Under the pieces are notes generated by a model. The model was given only the letters and a program-made list of their open reading frames with translations. It did no database searches and was not told where the DNA came from. This document shows, one piece after another, positions 43,403-51,827 of a stretch of DNA of 64,000 nucleotides; position 1 is the stretch's first letter, and each line of letters opens with the position of its first letter. The position numbers were made by a program, and so were the translations under genes. The stretch covers positions 2,181,501-2,245,500 of the forward strand of contig NZ_CP116899.1 in NCBI RefSeq assembly GCF_030997045.1, read 5' to 3'. The DNA is from Microbulbifer sp. TB1203. Lineage in GTDB: Bacteria; Pseudomonadota; Gammaproteobacteria; Pseudomonadales; Cellvibrionaceae.

Positions 43403-45124
43403 CTATTTCAGGCCCAGCACTTCCCTGCCCTGGATAAAGGTGACGTCCACCGGAATATCCGCTTCCGACAGGCGGTCCAGGTCGGCCTGGAGTTCGGCGC
43501 CGACCACGCCCTTGCTGTCCAGCAGCTGTTTGGCTTTGGGGTAGTCGCCGTCGCCCTGGATGGTGAGGATCAGGTTCGACAGTTTGGTCATCGCGTCCTG
43601 CATCTTGTCGAAATCCACACTGTACTCGCCGGTTTCGGCATCGCGGGTAAAGGCGCCCTGCTCCTTGAAGAAGTTGAAGCGCATCATATTGGCCTTGCCG
43701 TGGGCGCTGGCCGCGCCGAAGCGCACGCTGCGGAAGATGCTGGCGAGGAAGGTGACGTAGTTGTCCATCAGTTCGCCGTCTTCCAGTTCGCCCTTCTCGT
43801 GCAGCTCGGTCACCATATACAGGCCGAGGATATCCGCCTTGCCCTCTTCCAATGCGGAGGAGGACTCCTTCAATGCCTGGCGCACATTGCTGCCGTCGGT
43901 AACGGTTTTCTTGATGCCCAGGCCGTGGGCCACTTCGTGGAACATGGTGTTGGCGAAGAACGCCGGGAAGGTGATGTGCTTGCGCTGGTCGTCGGCAATC
44001 AGCAAATCGCTGATGGGCACCAGTATCTTGTCGAACTTGGCGCGCATGGCGTTCTTCAGCTGCAGGCGGCGGGTGCCCTTGGCCAGTTGCACTTCTTCGT
44101 CGTTGGGCAGGTTGATGGCGATGGTCTTGGAGCCGGCGTTGCTGTGGCCCGCGTAGTAGAGCACATCGTAGGCATTCAGGTCGGAGTCGGTACCCGGTGT
44201 TTCCGATTTGTATTTCTCCGCTACCGGCAGGCCCTTTTGCAGTTCCGGCAGGAAGGCGGCGAACCTGGCCAGCTTTTCGCTCCACTCTTTATCCTTCAGC
44301 AGCACATAAGCCTCGTAGGCAGTGCGGTAGGCGAACAGCTGGTCCTCGTAGTTTTCGATGGGGCCGATCACCACGTCGATTTCGTTGTTCTTCATATCCA
44401 TCCAGGCCATATCGCTGGGACGGAAGTCGTCGCTCACCAGGGCGTCGGCGCGCAGGCGCAGATAGTTGGCGAACTCCTCGTCCTTCGCCAGCCCGCCGGC
44501 CTCGCGCAGGATTTCTGCGGCGCGGGTCAGCTGATCCTTGTAGGCCTGGCTGTAGGGCACCAGTTCCAGCTTGCCCTCCGTGTTGCGGCGCACCAGGGAG
44601 TAGAGGCCATCCTTGCCGGGCTGTTTCCAGGCCTCGAATTCGGCTTTGGTCATATCCGCGGGGTAGAAGTTGGCCCCCAGCGGTTTGGGTCCGTAGCCTT
44701 CGATAAAGGGCTCGTTGTTGTTCAGGCGGTCCCAGGGACCGTAATTGATTTTGGCAAATTCGCGTTTGCGGCTGTCCTCGATACTGGACAACAGCTCCTC
44801 CGCAGGGCCGTAGGATTGCAGCCAGAAGAGGCGGTCCATGATCTTGCTGGCGTCGATCAGCAGGCCGATCATCTGCCGCTGGTTGTCGGAGAGATCGGAG
44901 AGGTCCGCATTCAGGACCACCGGCGCATAGATATCGAAGCGGTCGTCGGCGTTTTCCACCGGCTGTTTTTTAGCCGCCGGTACCGTTTCCGATTCGACGA
45001 TACGGGCTTCAGTTTCAGCCTGTTCCGTGTTTTCCGCCTGCTTCTCCCGCGGCGAGCAGGCGCACACAAAAATCAGTGCCAGCAGTGTGGCGACAATCTG
45101 TACAGTTTTTATCGGCGTTTTCAT
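43403..45124 (-). CDS. M49-like zinc peptidase lipoprotein
   Basis: Probable outer-membrane or periplasmic lipoprotein of 573 residues (hydrophobic N-terminus ending FVCACS). The catalytic region has HEVAHGLG, an HExxH zinc site, and about 50 residues later EEGKADILGLY, which offers the third metal ligand. These match the dipeptidyl-peptidase-III-like (M49) group, except that classical DPP III has an HExxxH motif; here the shorter HExxH form is used, as in many bacterial relatives. The substrate is unknown. The gene stands alone, with about 190 bases before the ABC transporter gene upstream. Confidence 0.8.
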   Translation of the reverse strand: MKTPIKTVQIVATLLALIFVCACSPREKQAENTEQAETEARIVESETVPAAKKQPVENADDRFDIYAPVVLNADLSDLSDNQRQMIGLLIDASKIMDRLFWLQSYGPAEELLSSIEDSRKREFAKINYGPWDRLNNNEPFIEGYGPKPLGANFYPADMTKAEFEAWKQPGKDGLYSLVRRNTEGKLELVPYSQAYKDQLTRAAEILREAGGLAKDEEFANYLRLRADALVSDDFRPSDMAWMDMKNNEIDVVIGPIENYEDQLFAYRTAYEAYVLLKDKEWSEKLARFAAFLPELQKGLPVAEKYKSETPGTDSDLNAYDVLYYAGHSNAGSKTIAINLPNDEEVQLAKGTRRLQLKNAMRAKFDKILVPISDLLIADDQRKHITFPAFFANTMFHEVAHGLGIKKTVTDGSNVRQALKESSSALEEGKADILGLYMVTELHEKGELEDGELMDNYVTFLASIFRSVRFGAASAHGKANMMRFNFFKEQGAFTRDAETGEYSVDFDKMQDAMTKLSNLILTIQGDGDYPKAKQLLDSKGVVGAELQADLDRLSEADIPVDVTFIQGREVLGLK

Positions 45125-45250
45125 AGGAATTGTGCCTGTCGTTATCTTTACTCCGGCGCCACATTAGTCCGGCGCCATTGTTTTATCAAGAAGGGGGAAT
45201 GGTCAGTCCAGGTTGTAAGAACTCCGTTTCAAATGAGGTTCTCATTAACT

Positions 45251-45278
45251 CGTCGTTCCGGCGCAGGCCGGAACCCAG
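45251..45278. repeat. CGTTCCGGC...GCCGGAAC palindrome
   Basis: Copy of the ATTCCGG/CCGGAATGACG family in reverse direction (CGTCGTTCCGGCGCAGGCCGG), between the ABC transporter gene and the M49-like gene. Confidence 0.65.
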
Positions 45279-45312
45279 GAGCCACTAGACTGGATACCGG
45301 TGAGCAGAGTAT

Positions 45313-47130
45313 CTACGCGGATGACACGGCGGAAGGCAACACCTCCCCACTGTGCTCCTCCTGCTGCATCCGCCACAGCGCCGCGTAGTGGCCGTCCCGG
45401 GCCAGCAGCTCGCCGTGGGCACCCCGCTCGACGATACGACCCCGGTCCATCACCAGGATCACATCCGCGTCCACCACCGTGGACAGCCGGTGGGCGATCA
45501 CCAGGGTAGTCTGCTCGCGGGCGATCTCCCCCATGGCGGCGAGAATGCCCCGTTCGGACCGGCTGTCCAGGGATGAGGTGGCCTCGTCGAACACCATGAT
45601 CGGGGGCCGCTTGAGCAGTGCGCGGGCGATGGCCACCCGCTGTTTCTCACCGCCGGAGAGTTTCAGCCCGCGCTCCCCCACCAGGGTATCCGCCCCTTCC
45701 GGCAGTTGCCGGATAAAGTCGTCAAGCTGCGCGTGGCGTATCGCCTCCATTACTTCCTCATCGCTGGCATTCACGCGGCCGTAGCGCACGTTTTCCAGAA
45801 TCGACTGGTTGAACAGCACCGCGTCCTGGGGCACCACGCCGATGGCGCGCCGCAGCGACTGCTGGTCGACCTCGCGGATGTCCCGACCGTCGATCAGGAT
45901 GCGACCATCGTTGACGTCGTAAAAGCGGAACAGCAACTTGAACAGGGTGGACTTGCCGGCGCCGCTGGCGCCGACGATGGCGACTTTCTGCCGCGGCGCC
46001 ACCGAGAAGCTGACGCCGCGGAGAATTTCCCGGTCCTCGCGGTAGCCGAAGTGCACCTCCTCGAAATCGATGCGGCCGCTGCGCACCTCCAGCTCACGAG
46101 CATCGGGGTTATCGCTTACCGCCGGCTCCACCGTGAGCAGGGCGAACATTTTCTCGATATTCGCCAGGGCGCCCTTCATTTCCCGGTAGACAAAACCGAG
46201 AAAATTCAGCGGGATAAAGATCTGCATCATGATGGCGTTGATCAGCACAAAGTCGCCAATCGTCATCGCGTCGCGGGTCACATTGACGGCGGCAAGCACC
46301 ATGGCGCCACACATGGCGCTGGCGATAATCAAAGCCTGACCCGCGTTGAGGCCGAACAGGGATAGACGGTTCTTGCGCCGCGCGGATTCCCAGAAAGCCA
46401 GCTCGCGGTCGTAGTGGCGCGCCTCGTGGGTTTCGTTGCCGAAATATTTCACCGTCTCGTAGTTGAGCAGGCTGTCCACCGCGCGGCTGCTGCTCTGGGA
46501 TTCCGCCTGGTTCAGTTCGCGCACGAAGCGGGTGCGCCACTCGGTGGCCACCACGGAAAAACCGATATAGGCCACCACTGCGCCCAGTACCAGCAGCGCG
46601 AAGGCGGCGCTGTAGTTCCACCACAACAACCCCACCACCATGGCGATTTCCACCAGTGTGGGCACTATGTTGAACACCATAAAGCGCATCAGGAAACCGA
46701 TGCCCGCATTGCCGCGCTCGATATCCCGCGACAGGCCACCGGTGCGGCGGTTGAGGTGGAAATCCATATCCAGCCTGTGCAGGTGCTCGAACACCTCCAG
46801 CCCCACCCGGCGCTGGGCGCGCTCGGTCACGCGGCCGAAAACCGTATCGCGCAGTTCGCCGAACAACACGCTGGAAAAACGCACCGCACCGTAGGCCAGC
46901 AGCAACCCCAGCGGCAGCGCGACGGCCTGGGCCGCGCCGCCGGCGTTGTCCAGATCGTCGACGATATGCTTGAGCAGAAACGGCAGCCCCACCCCCGCCA
47001 CCTTGGCCCCCACCAGGCACAGCAGCGCCAGCGAGACCGCGCGCTTGAATTCCAGCAGGTAGGGGAACAGGGACTTCAGTGCGCCCCAGTGCACTTGGTC
47101 CAGGGCGATATCGGATTTGGGTCTGGGCAT
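45313..47130 (-). CDS. Atm1-type ABC exporter (fused permease and ATPase)
   Basis: Half-transporter of 605 residues in the inner membrane, working as a homodimer. Six hydrophobic segments (about 25-330) precede the ATPase domain with Walker A GASGAGKSTLFKL, the signature LSGGEKQRVAIARAL, Walker B IMVFDEATSSLD and the H-loop VIAHRLSTV. The membrane part (FLLKHIVDDL, FRELRD-like region and NYETVKYFGNE) resembles Atm1/HMT1 exporters, which move glutathione-linked compounds and help in metal or iron-sulfur balance. The substrate is inferred from family only. It is monocistronic, on the minus strand. Confidence 0.92.
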   Translation of the reverse strand: MPRPKSDIALDQVHWGALKSLFPYLLEFKRAVSLALLCLVGAKVAGVGLPFLLKHIVDDLDNAGGAAQAVALPLGLLLAYGAVRFSSVLFGELRDTVFGRVTERAQRRVGLEVFEHLHRLDMDFHLNRRTGGLSRDIERGNAGIGFLMRFMVFNIVPTLVEIAMVVGLLWWNYSAAFALLVLGAVVAYIGFSVVATEWRTRFVRELNQAESQSSSRAVDSLLNYETVKYFGNETHEARHYDRELAFWESARRKNRLSLFGLNAGQALIIASAMCGAMVLAAVNVTRDAMTIGDFVLINAIMMQIFIPLNFLGFVYREMKGALANIEKMFALLTVEPAVSDNPDARELEVRSGRIDFEEVHFGYREDREILRGVSFSVAPRQKVAIVGASGAGKSTLFKLLFRFYDVNDGRILIDGRDIREVDQQSLRRAIGVVPQDAVLFNQSILENVRYGRVNASDEEVMEAIRHAQLDDFIRQLPEGADTLVGERGLKLSGGEKQRVAIARALLKRPPIMVFDEATSSLDSRSERGILAAMGEIAREQTTLVIAHRLSTVVDADVILVMDRGRIVERGAHGELLARDGHYAALWRMQQEEHSGEVLPSAVSSA

Positions 47131-47263
47131 GGCTCTCTCGCGAATAACTGGCGCGCATTATACGCACGCGGTTGACAGCAATGCGGTAAGGGTAGGCCCT
47201 CAAGCAAGCTTGAGGTCAACAGGCTTCCGGCGGCGGGACCGGCACAGCGCTGACTGAAAACTG

Positions 47264-47290
47264 GGATCGCGGCCATGGGCCGCTCCTACA
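47264..47290. repeat. Half REP-like sequence
   Basis: GATCGCGGCCATGGGCCGCTCCTAC is one arm of the GTAGGAGCGGCC palindrome family, without its partner arm. Confidence 0.5.
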
Positions 47291-47312
47291 GGCAAGAGCA
47301 ATGCGGCTCGCC

Positions 47313-47924
47313 TTAATTCAGTGCCCGCAGCGGCACATCGTCCCGACGGCCTATGGGCGCATCCAGTACCTTGACCAGGAACTCGGTCAGCACGCCAGCG
47401 GTAAAACCCCAGATTTCGTAGCCGCGGTAGAGATAGGCGGGGAGGTAAACGGCGCGCTGGTCGATAGTGATCCGGTCGGTGCGGATACGGGGATCGGCCA
47501 GGAAGAACGACAGCGGCACGCGGAAAATCGCATCCAGTTCGCCGGGGTTGGGGGTCAGGTTCACATCGGGGGAAACCACGCCCACCCAGGGAGTAACCTG
47601 TACCTGCCAGCGGGTGCTGCGCGACCACAGCGGGCCCAGCAGGCGAATCTGGCCGGCGGGGAGCCCGATCTCCTCTTCGGTTTCCCGCAGGGCGGTGAAC
47701 TCCAGCGAGGGGTCGGTTTCGTCCCAGCGGCCACCCGGCAGGGACACTTCCCCGGAGTGGGTGGAGAGGTGGCGGGCGCGAAGAGTGAGGATGACCTGTG
47801 GGTCCGGCTCTTCGGTCAGCGCCAGCAATACTGCGGCATGCCCTTGAAGATCGGGACCTTTCGGCACCTTTTCCACCAATTGACCGCGTAATTTGGCAAG
47901 TTTGTCTTCGATTACATCCAACAT
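47313..47924 (-). CDS. Nudix hydrolase, CoA pyrophosphatase type
   Basis: Cytoplasmic Nudix enzyme of 203 residues. The Nudix box is GGRWDETDPSLEFTALRETEEEIGL, preceded by LSTHSGEVSLPGG, the segment typical of the CoA/acyl-CoA pyrophosphatase branch (NudL, UPF0035). It should split CoA derivatives to 3',5'-ADP and phosphopantetheine. The start at 47924 fits the family N-terminus (MLDVIEDKLAKL); an upstream ATG at 47984 would add an unrelated tail. Downstream is a half REP sequence. Confidence 0.9.
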   Translation of the reverse strand: MLDVIEDKLAKLRGQLVEKVPKGPDLQGHAAVLLALTEEPDPQVILTLRARHLSTHSGEVSLPGGRWDETDPSLEFTALRETEEEIGLPAGQIRLLGPLWSRSTRWQVQVTPWVGVVSPDVNLTPNPGELDAIFRVPLSFFLADPRIRTDRITIDQRAVYLPAYLYRGYEIWGFTAGVLTEFLVKVLDAPIGRRDDVPLRALN

Positions 47925-48326
47925 AGGGTCACGCTCATACCACCAAATCATAAGGTGGCTGTACAAACTATACGCTAAAGCCAAAAGTGATCAAATTGAC
48001 TGCTCCCGTTACCTGTCACCTCCGCCCCTACCAACCACAATACGACTCATAAAACCACTATAGGCAGCATAAGCATCGTAGGTTGCGCCAACAACAACCC
48101 TCTAGCCCATCATTGTTTTCTCGCTCCTGGCCGACGGCAACACTGCTGTAATCGGCCTGCCCTCTTCACACTATCTATGGTAATTCACCTGTTGATTGAT
48201 GTACCTCAATTCAACCTTGTTTGCCCTATCTATACTCCCCGTGTGTTATCCCGGCGACAGAGGTCTGCGGGCTTTAGTGAACAGATTCCATACCAACAGA
48301 ATCAAAGTAAAAAGGCGGGTCAACAA
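47925..48326. other. Divergent intergenic region
   Basis: About 400 bases between the Nudix gene (minus) and the alcohol dehydrogenase gene (plus). No RNA gene or clear regulatory motif was recognised. It must carry promoters for both directions. Confidence 0.5.
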
Positions 48327-49349
48327 ATGTCCAGGACTATGAAAGCTGCCGTTGTACATGAATTTGGCAAACCGTTACCCATCGAGGAAGTGACGGTTCC
48401 CAATGTTTCTCCAGGAAAAGTTCTTGTCAGAATAGAAGCCTCCGGCGTTTGCCATACCGATTTGCATGCCGCGGCAGGGGATTGGCCGGTCAAGCCCAAT
48501 CCGCCATTTATTCCCGGGCACGAAGGGTCCGGTGTTGTGGTTCAGGTCGGTGAAGGCGTAAAGATCGTCAAAGAGGGGGACCGGGTCGGGGTACCCTGGC
48601 TGCACACCGCCTGCAGGCACTGTCACCATTGCGTAACAGGTTGGGAGACTCTCTGTGGAGAGCAGTCGAATACCGGTTATTCCGTCAATGGCTGCTTTGC
48701 CGAGTATGTGCTGGCGGATGCTGATTATGTCGCCCGTCTGCCCAGAGGGTTGGCGTTCGACAGTTCCGCCCCGATTCTCTGCGCCGGGGTAACGGTTTAT
48801 AAAGGCTTGAAGGAAACCGAATGCAGGCCCGGAGAAACTGTCGTGATTTCAGGTATTGGCGGACTCGGGCATATGGCCGTTCAGTACGCCAAAGCCATGG
48901 GGATGAAAGTGATTGCGGTGGATATCGACGATGAAAAGCTGAAACTGGCCAGTTCCCTGGGGGCGGATTTGACCCTCAACGCTAAAAATACAGATCCGGT
49001 AACTGAAGTGCAGAAGCAAGTGGGCGGCGCCAACGGCGTGTTGGTTACTGCTGTTTCCGGCAGTGCATTTACACAGGGGGTGGGAATGCTGGGACGTCAC
49101 GGCACCATGGTGCTCAATGGCCTGCCTCCGGGCACTTTCGACCTCGATATCTTTGACACAGTGCTATCGCGCAAAACCATCCGCGGCTCAATTGTCGGTA
49201 CCCGTGCGGACCTCGAAGAGGCGCTGGAGTTTGCCGGGGACGGCAAAGTGGAATCCCACTTCACCACTGAGCCTATCGACAACATCAACAGTATTTTTGA
49301 ACGCATGAGGGAAGGAAAAATCGAAGGCCGGATCGTAATGACCCTTTAG
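48327..49349 (+). CDS. adhP: Zinc-dependent alcohol dehydrogenase (AdhP type)
   Basis: Cytoplasmic NAD-dependent dehydrogenase of 340 residues that interconverts primary alcohols and aldehydes. Catalytic zinc ligands are in GVCHTDLHAA and GHEGSGVV, structural zinc cysteines in CRHCHHCVTGWETLC, and the Rossmann glycine motif is GIGGLGHMAVQYAKAMG with VDIDDEKL after it. The close match to AdhP-like enzymes is clear. The ATG at 48327 (MSRTMKAAVV) is used; an ATG four codons later is an alternative. No operon partner is close. Confidence 0.95.
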   Translation: MSRTMKAAVVHEFGKPLPIEEVTVPNVSPGKVLVRIEASGVCHTDLHAAAGDWPVKPNPPFIPGHEGSGVVVQVGEGVKIVKEGDRVGVPWLHTACRHCHHCVTGWETLCGEQSNTGYSVNGCFAEYVLADADYVARLPRGLAFDSSAPILCAGVTVYKGLKETECRPGETVVISGIGGLGHMAVQYAKAMGMKVIAVDIDDEKLKLASSLGADLTLNAKNTDPVTEVQKQVGGANGVLVTAVSGSAFTQGVGMLGRHGTMVLNGLPPGTFDLDIFDTVLSRKTIRGSIVGTRADLEEALEFAGDGKVESHFTTEPIDNINSIFERMREGKIEGRIVMTL

Positions 49350-49544
49350 CTGACAGACCTCAGGAAAACCTAGTGGACGGGTGCCTGGTGGGGGTCTGGC
49401 GTGGCCTTCACCAGCCGCCGCGGCAGCGGACATACATGGCCTTCCCGATTGTTCGCGCCCCGGCTCGATTGCTGATCCCCGGCCCGCCCTGGATCAAGGC
49501 TCCCACAGACTGACGGCCGGCGCGGACGCGGTTATACTGGCGCC

Positions 49545-50084
49545 ATGAAATTCTGCAGTCACTGCGGCAGCGATGTCGTCACGTTCTCCATTCCCCAGGG
49601 CGATGACCGCCCCCGCCACCTGTGCGGGAATTGCGGCGCGATCCACTATATCAACCCCCGCGTCATCGTCGGCGTGCTTCCCTACCTCGGTGACCGGGTG
49701 CTGTTGTGCAAGCGCGCCATAGAGCCGCGCCTGGGGCTCTGGACCCTGCCGGCGGGTTTTATGGAAAACGGCGAGACCAGTGAGGAGGGGGCACTGCGGG
49801 AGTCCTGGGAGGAGGCGCGGGCGAACATTCGCGTGGATGGTCTCTATACCGTCTACGACATTCCGCATATCAACCAGCTGTACCTGATCTACCGCGGCGA
49901 ACTCACCGACACGGATTTCGGCCCCGGGCCCGAGTCACTGGAGGTTGCGCTGTTCCAGGAGAATGAAATTCCCTGGGAAGAAATTGCCTTTCCGATTATG
50001 CAGCGGGCCCTTGAGCACTATTTCGAGGACCGCAAGGGGAGCGGCTATCCCCTGCATCGCGGCGTTATCCACCGCAAACTATAA
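49545..50084 (+). CDS. Nudix hydrolase with N-terminal zinc ribbon
   Basis: Protein of 179 residues. A zinc ribbon (CSHCG...CGNCG, residues 4-33) precedes a Nudix domain with the box GFMENGETSEEGALRESWEEARANI. It belongs to the NudC/YmfB-like group of nucleotide-diphosphate hydrolases; the substrate, perhaps ADP-ribose or a nucleotide sugar, cannot be fixed from sequence. It stands alone on the plus strand, with the NIF3-like gene convergent. Confidence 0.92.
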   Translation: MKFCSHCGSDVVTFSIPQGDDRPRHLCGNCGAIHYINPRVIVGVLPYLGDRVLLCKRAIEPRLGLWTLPAGFMENGETSEEGALRESWEEARANIRVDGLYTVYDIPHINQLYLIYRGELTDTDFGPGPESLEVALFQENEIPWEEIAFPIMQRALEHYFEDRKGSGYPLHRGVIHRKL

Positions 50085-50139
50085 ACGAATGCAGAAAAGC
50101 AGGGACGAACCTTTGTTCGCCCCCGGAGGCTAATACGGA

Positions 50140-50457
50140 TCAACCACAGCGCTCATCCAATTTCCACAGATCGAACGCCGGCTCCTCATAGGGATGTGCC
50201 TCGCGCAGCGCGGCCAGCGCTGCGTCCACCAACTCGTCGGCGCACACCATCTCCACCCGGTACTCCGATACCTGCTCCACTACACCGATCTCGCCGATAA
50301 AAGGCTGGCTGCCGGCCTGCGGACGGAACTGGCCGGTGCCCGGCACCTGCCAGCAACAGCAGTCGTAGTCGCCGATCCGCCCCGCGCCGGCGGCGAACAG
50401 TGCGGTTTTCACCTTCTCCAGGTGGGTTTCGGGAATATAGATGCAGAGTTTATACAT
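50140..50457 (-). CDS. NIF3/YqfO-like small protein
   Basis: Protein of 105 residues equal to the CutA-like insert domain of YqfO/NIF3 proteins: MYKLCIYIPETHLEKVKTAL at the start, GRIGDYDCCCWQ..GTGQFRP in the middle and ALREAHPYEEPAFDLW at the end. Its cellular role is unknown. AGGAAGG precedes the ATG at 50457; a longer open frame through the palindromic repeat was not used. Confidence 0.9.
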   Translation of the reverse strand: MYKLCIYIPETHLEKVKTALFAAGAGRIGDYDCCCWQVPGTGQFRPQAGSQPFIGEIGVVEQVSEYRVEMVCADELVDAALAALREAHPYEEPAFDLWKLDERCG

Positions 50458-50473
50458 AGCCTTCCTGTGCGCT

Positions 50474-50546
50474 GTAGGAGCGGCCGCTGGCCGCGACCGG
50501 ATTTGGAACAAGCCCACCATCGATCGCGGCCAGCGGCCGCTCCTAC
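50474..50546. repeat. GTAGGAGCGGCC REP-like inverted repeat
   Basis: Palindrome with arms GTAGGAGCGGCCGCTGGCC and GGCCAGCGGCCGCTCCTAC, between cnoX and the NIF3-like gene. It is nearly the same in its arms as the copy at 8761-8836. Confidence 0.87.
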
Positions 50547-50565
50547 AAGGTCGACTTGGTTCGAC

Positions 50566-51420
50566 TTAATAAAGCAGGGTCATCAGCTTGCGCTGGTACT
50601 GTGTCGCCAGCGGATCACCAGCCCCCAGGCTCTTCACCATATCCAGATAGGCCTGCCTGGCGGCGCCGTCGGCAAAATTCATATCGCGGCGCAGGATATC
50701 CAACAGCAGGTCCAGCGCCTCCTGGTGGCGCTGGTTCTGGCTGTACTGTATCGCCAGCTGGTAGGCGGAATCGAAATCCTGCGGATTTTTTTCCAGCGCC
50801 TGCTGCAAAGCTTTGATCTCCGGGGAGTCTGCCGCCTGCTGCTTGAGTTCCAGCTGCGACATCAGCTGCTGGTAGTCGCTGTCCTGGTCCGCCAGCATGA
50901 TCTTGCCCAGCACCGTCTCCGCCTCCTGGGTACGATTCTGCTCCAGCAGCACCGCCGCCAATTGCTTGGCAATATCCGCGCGCTCATCGGACTCGCTGTA
51001 AGCCTGGCGCAGGACCGGCAGTGCCTCGTCCAGCCTGTTCTCCCCCACCAGCGCCTGGGCCTGCTGCAGTTTCAGGTCCCAGGGTTTGGGCAGGTACCTG
51101 TCCAGCATTTCGCGGATCTGTTTCTCCGGCTGAGCGCCGGCGAAACCGTCCACCGGCTGGCCGTCCTTCAGCACCATCACCGTGGGCAGGCTGCGCACGC
51201 CCAACTGGCCCGCCAGCATCTGCTCGGTGTCCGCATTGACCTTGGCGAGCAGGAACTGGCCGTCATATTCCCTGGCCAGCTTCTCCAGCACCGGCATCAG
51301 CTGCTTGCAGGGTTCGCACCAATCGGCCCAGAAATCCACCACCACCGGGCGTTGCATGGATTCCTCGATCAGTACCTGCTGGGCGTTCTGCGCCGTTACG
51401 TCGACTATAAATTCGTTCAC
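50566..51420 (-). CDS. cnoX: Thioredoxin-domain co-chaperone CnoX
   Basis: Protein of 284 residues: an N-terminal thioredoxin fold (about 1-108) and a C-terminal TPR region (about 115-284), as in CnoX/YbbN, which hold unfolding proteins and pass them to GroEL. The active site reads DFWADWCEPCKQLMP, a complete CxxC, so it should have redox activity, unlike E. coli YbbN. The GTG start (51420) has AGGAG five bases upstream. The MmcQ/YjbR gene lies upstream on the same strand with only 17 bases between, so they are probably co-transcribed. Confidence 0.93.
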   Translation of the reverse strand: MNEFIVDVTAQNAQQVLIEESMQRPVVVDFWADWCEPCKQLMPVLEKLAREYDGQFLLAKVNADTEQMLAGQLGVRSLPTVMVLKDGQPVDGFAGAQPEKQIREMLDRYLPKPWDLKLQQAQALVGENRLDEALPVLRQAYSESDERADIAKQLAAVLLEQNRTQEAETVLGKIMLADQDSDYQQLMSQLELKQQAADSPEIKALQQALEKNPQDFDSAYQLAIQYSQNQRHQEALDLLLDILRRDMNFADGAARQAYLDMVKSLGAGDPLATQYQRKLMTLLY

Positions 51421-51437
51421 AACTACTCCTGATTCAT

Positions 51438-51818
51438 TTATCGGTAGACCTCATCCGGTCCGTAAGCCAGTTCCAGGGCTTCGCGTTCGACCTTCCGCAG
51501 CCCTTTGACCACCAGCCCGTAGGACCTGTCTATCATCCTCTCTATTTCATAGTTCGGCACACTGCCGTCCAGCAACACCGTGTTCCAGTGCTTCTTGTTC
51601 ATATGGTAACCGGGCAGCACGCCCGGGAAAATATCCCGCAGTGCCTGGGCCTCTTCAGGATCGCATTTGAGGTTGATGCTGGACACGCCCTTGCGGGCGC
51701 TCAGCAGGGCAAACATCTTGTCCTTTATCTTGAAAACCGCTGCATTCGGGCCGAACGGGAAGTCCTCGACAGCCTCGGGCCGGGAGAGAAGGTAATCACG
51801 CGCGGCGTCGTAGTCCAT
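51438..51818 (-). CDS. MmcQ/YjbR family protein
   Basis: Small protein of 126 residues in the MmcQ/YjbR family (double-wing fold, proposed DNA binding). Typical segments are LLSRPEAVEDFPFGPNAAVFKI near the start, SINLKCDPEEAQALR and GYHMNKKHWNTV. It sits between the DUF885-like gene and cnoX on one strand with nine and 17 bases of spacing, so a three-gene operon is likely. The molecular function is not established. Confidence 0.93.
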   Translation of the reverse strand: MDYDAARDYLLSRPEAVEDFPFGPNAAVFKIKDKMFALLSARKGVSSINLKCDPEEAQALRDIFPGVLPGYHMNKKHWNTVLLDGSVPNYEIERMIDRSYGLVVKGLRKVEREALELAYGPDEVYR

Positions 51819-51827
51819 CGCCCTCTC

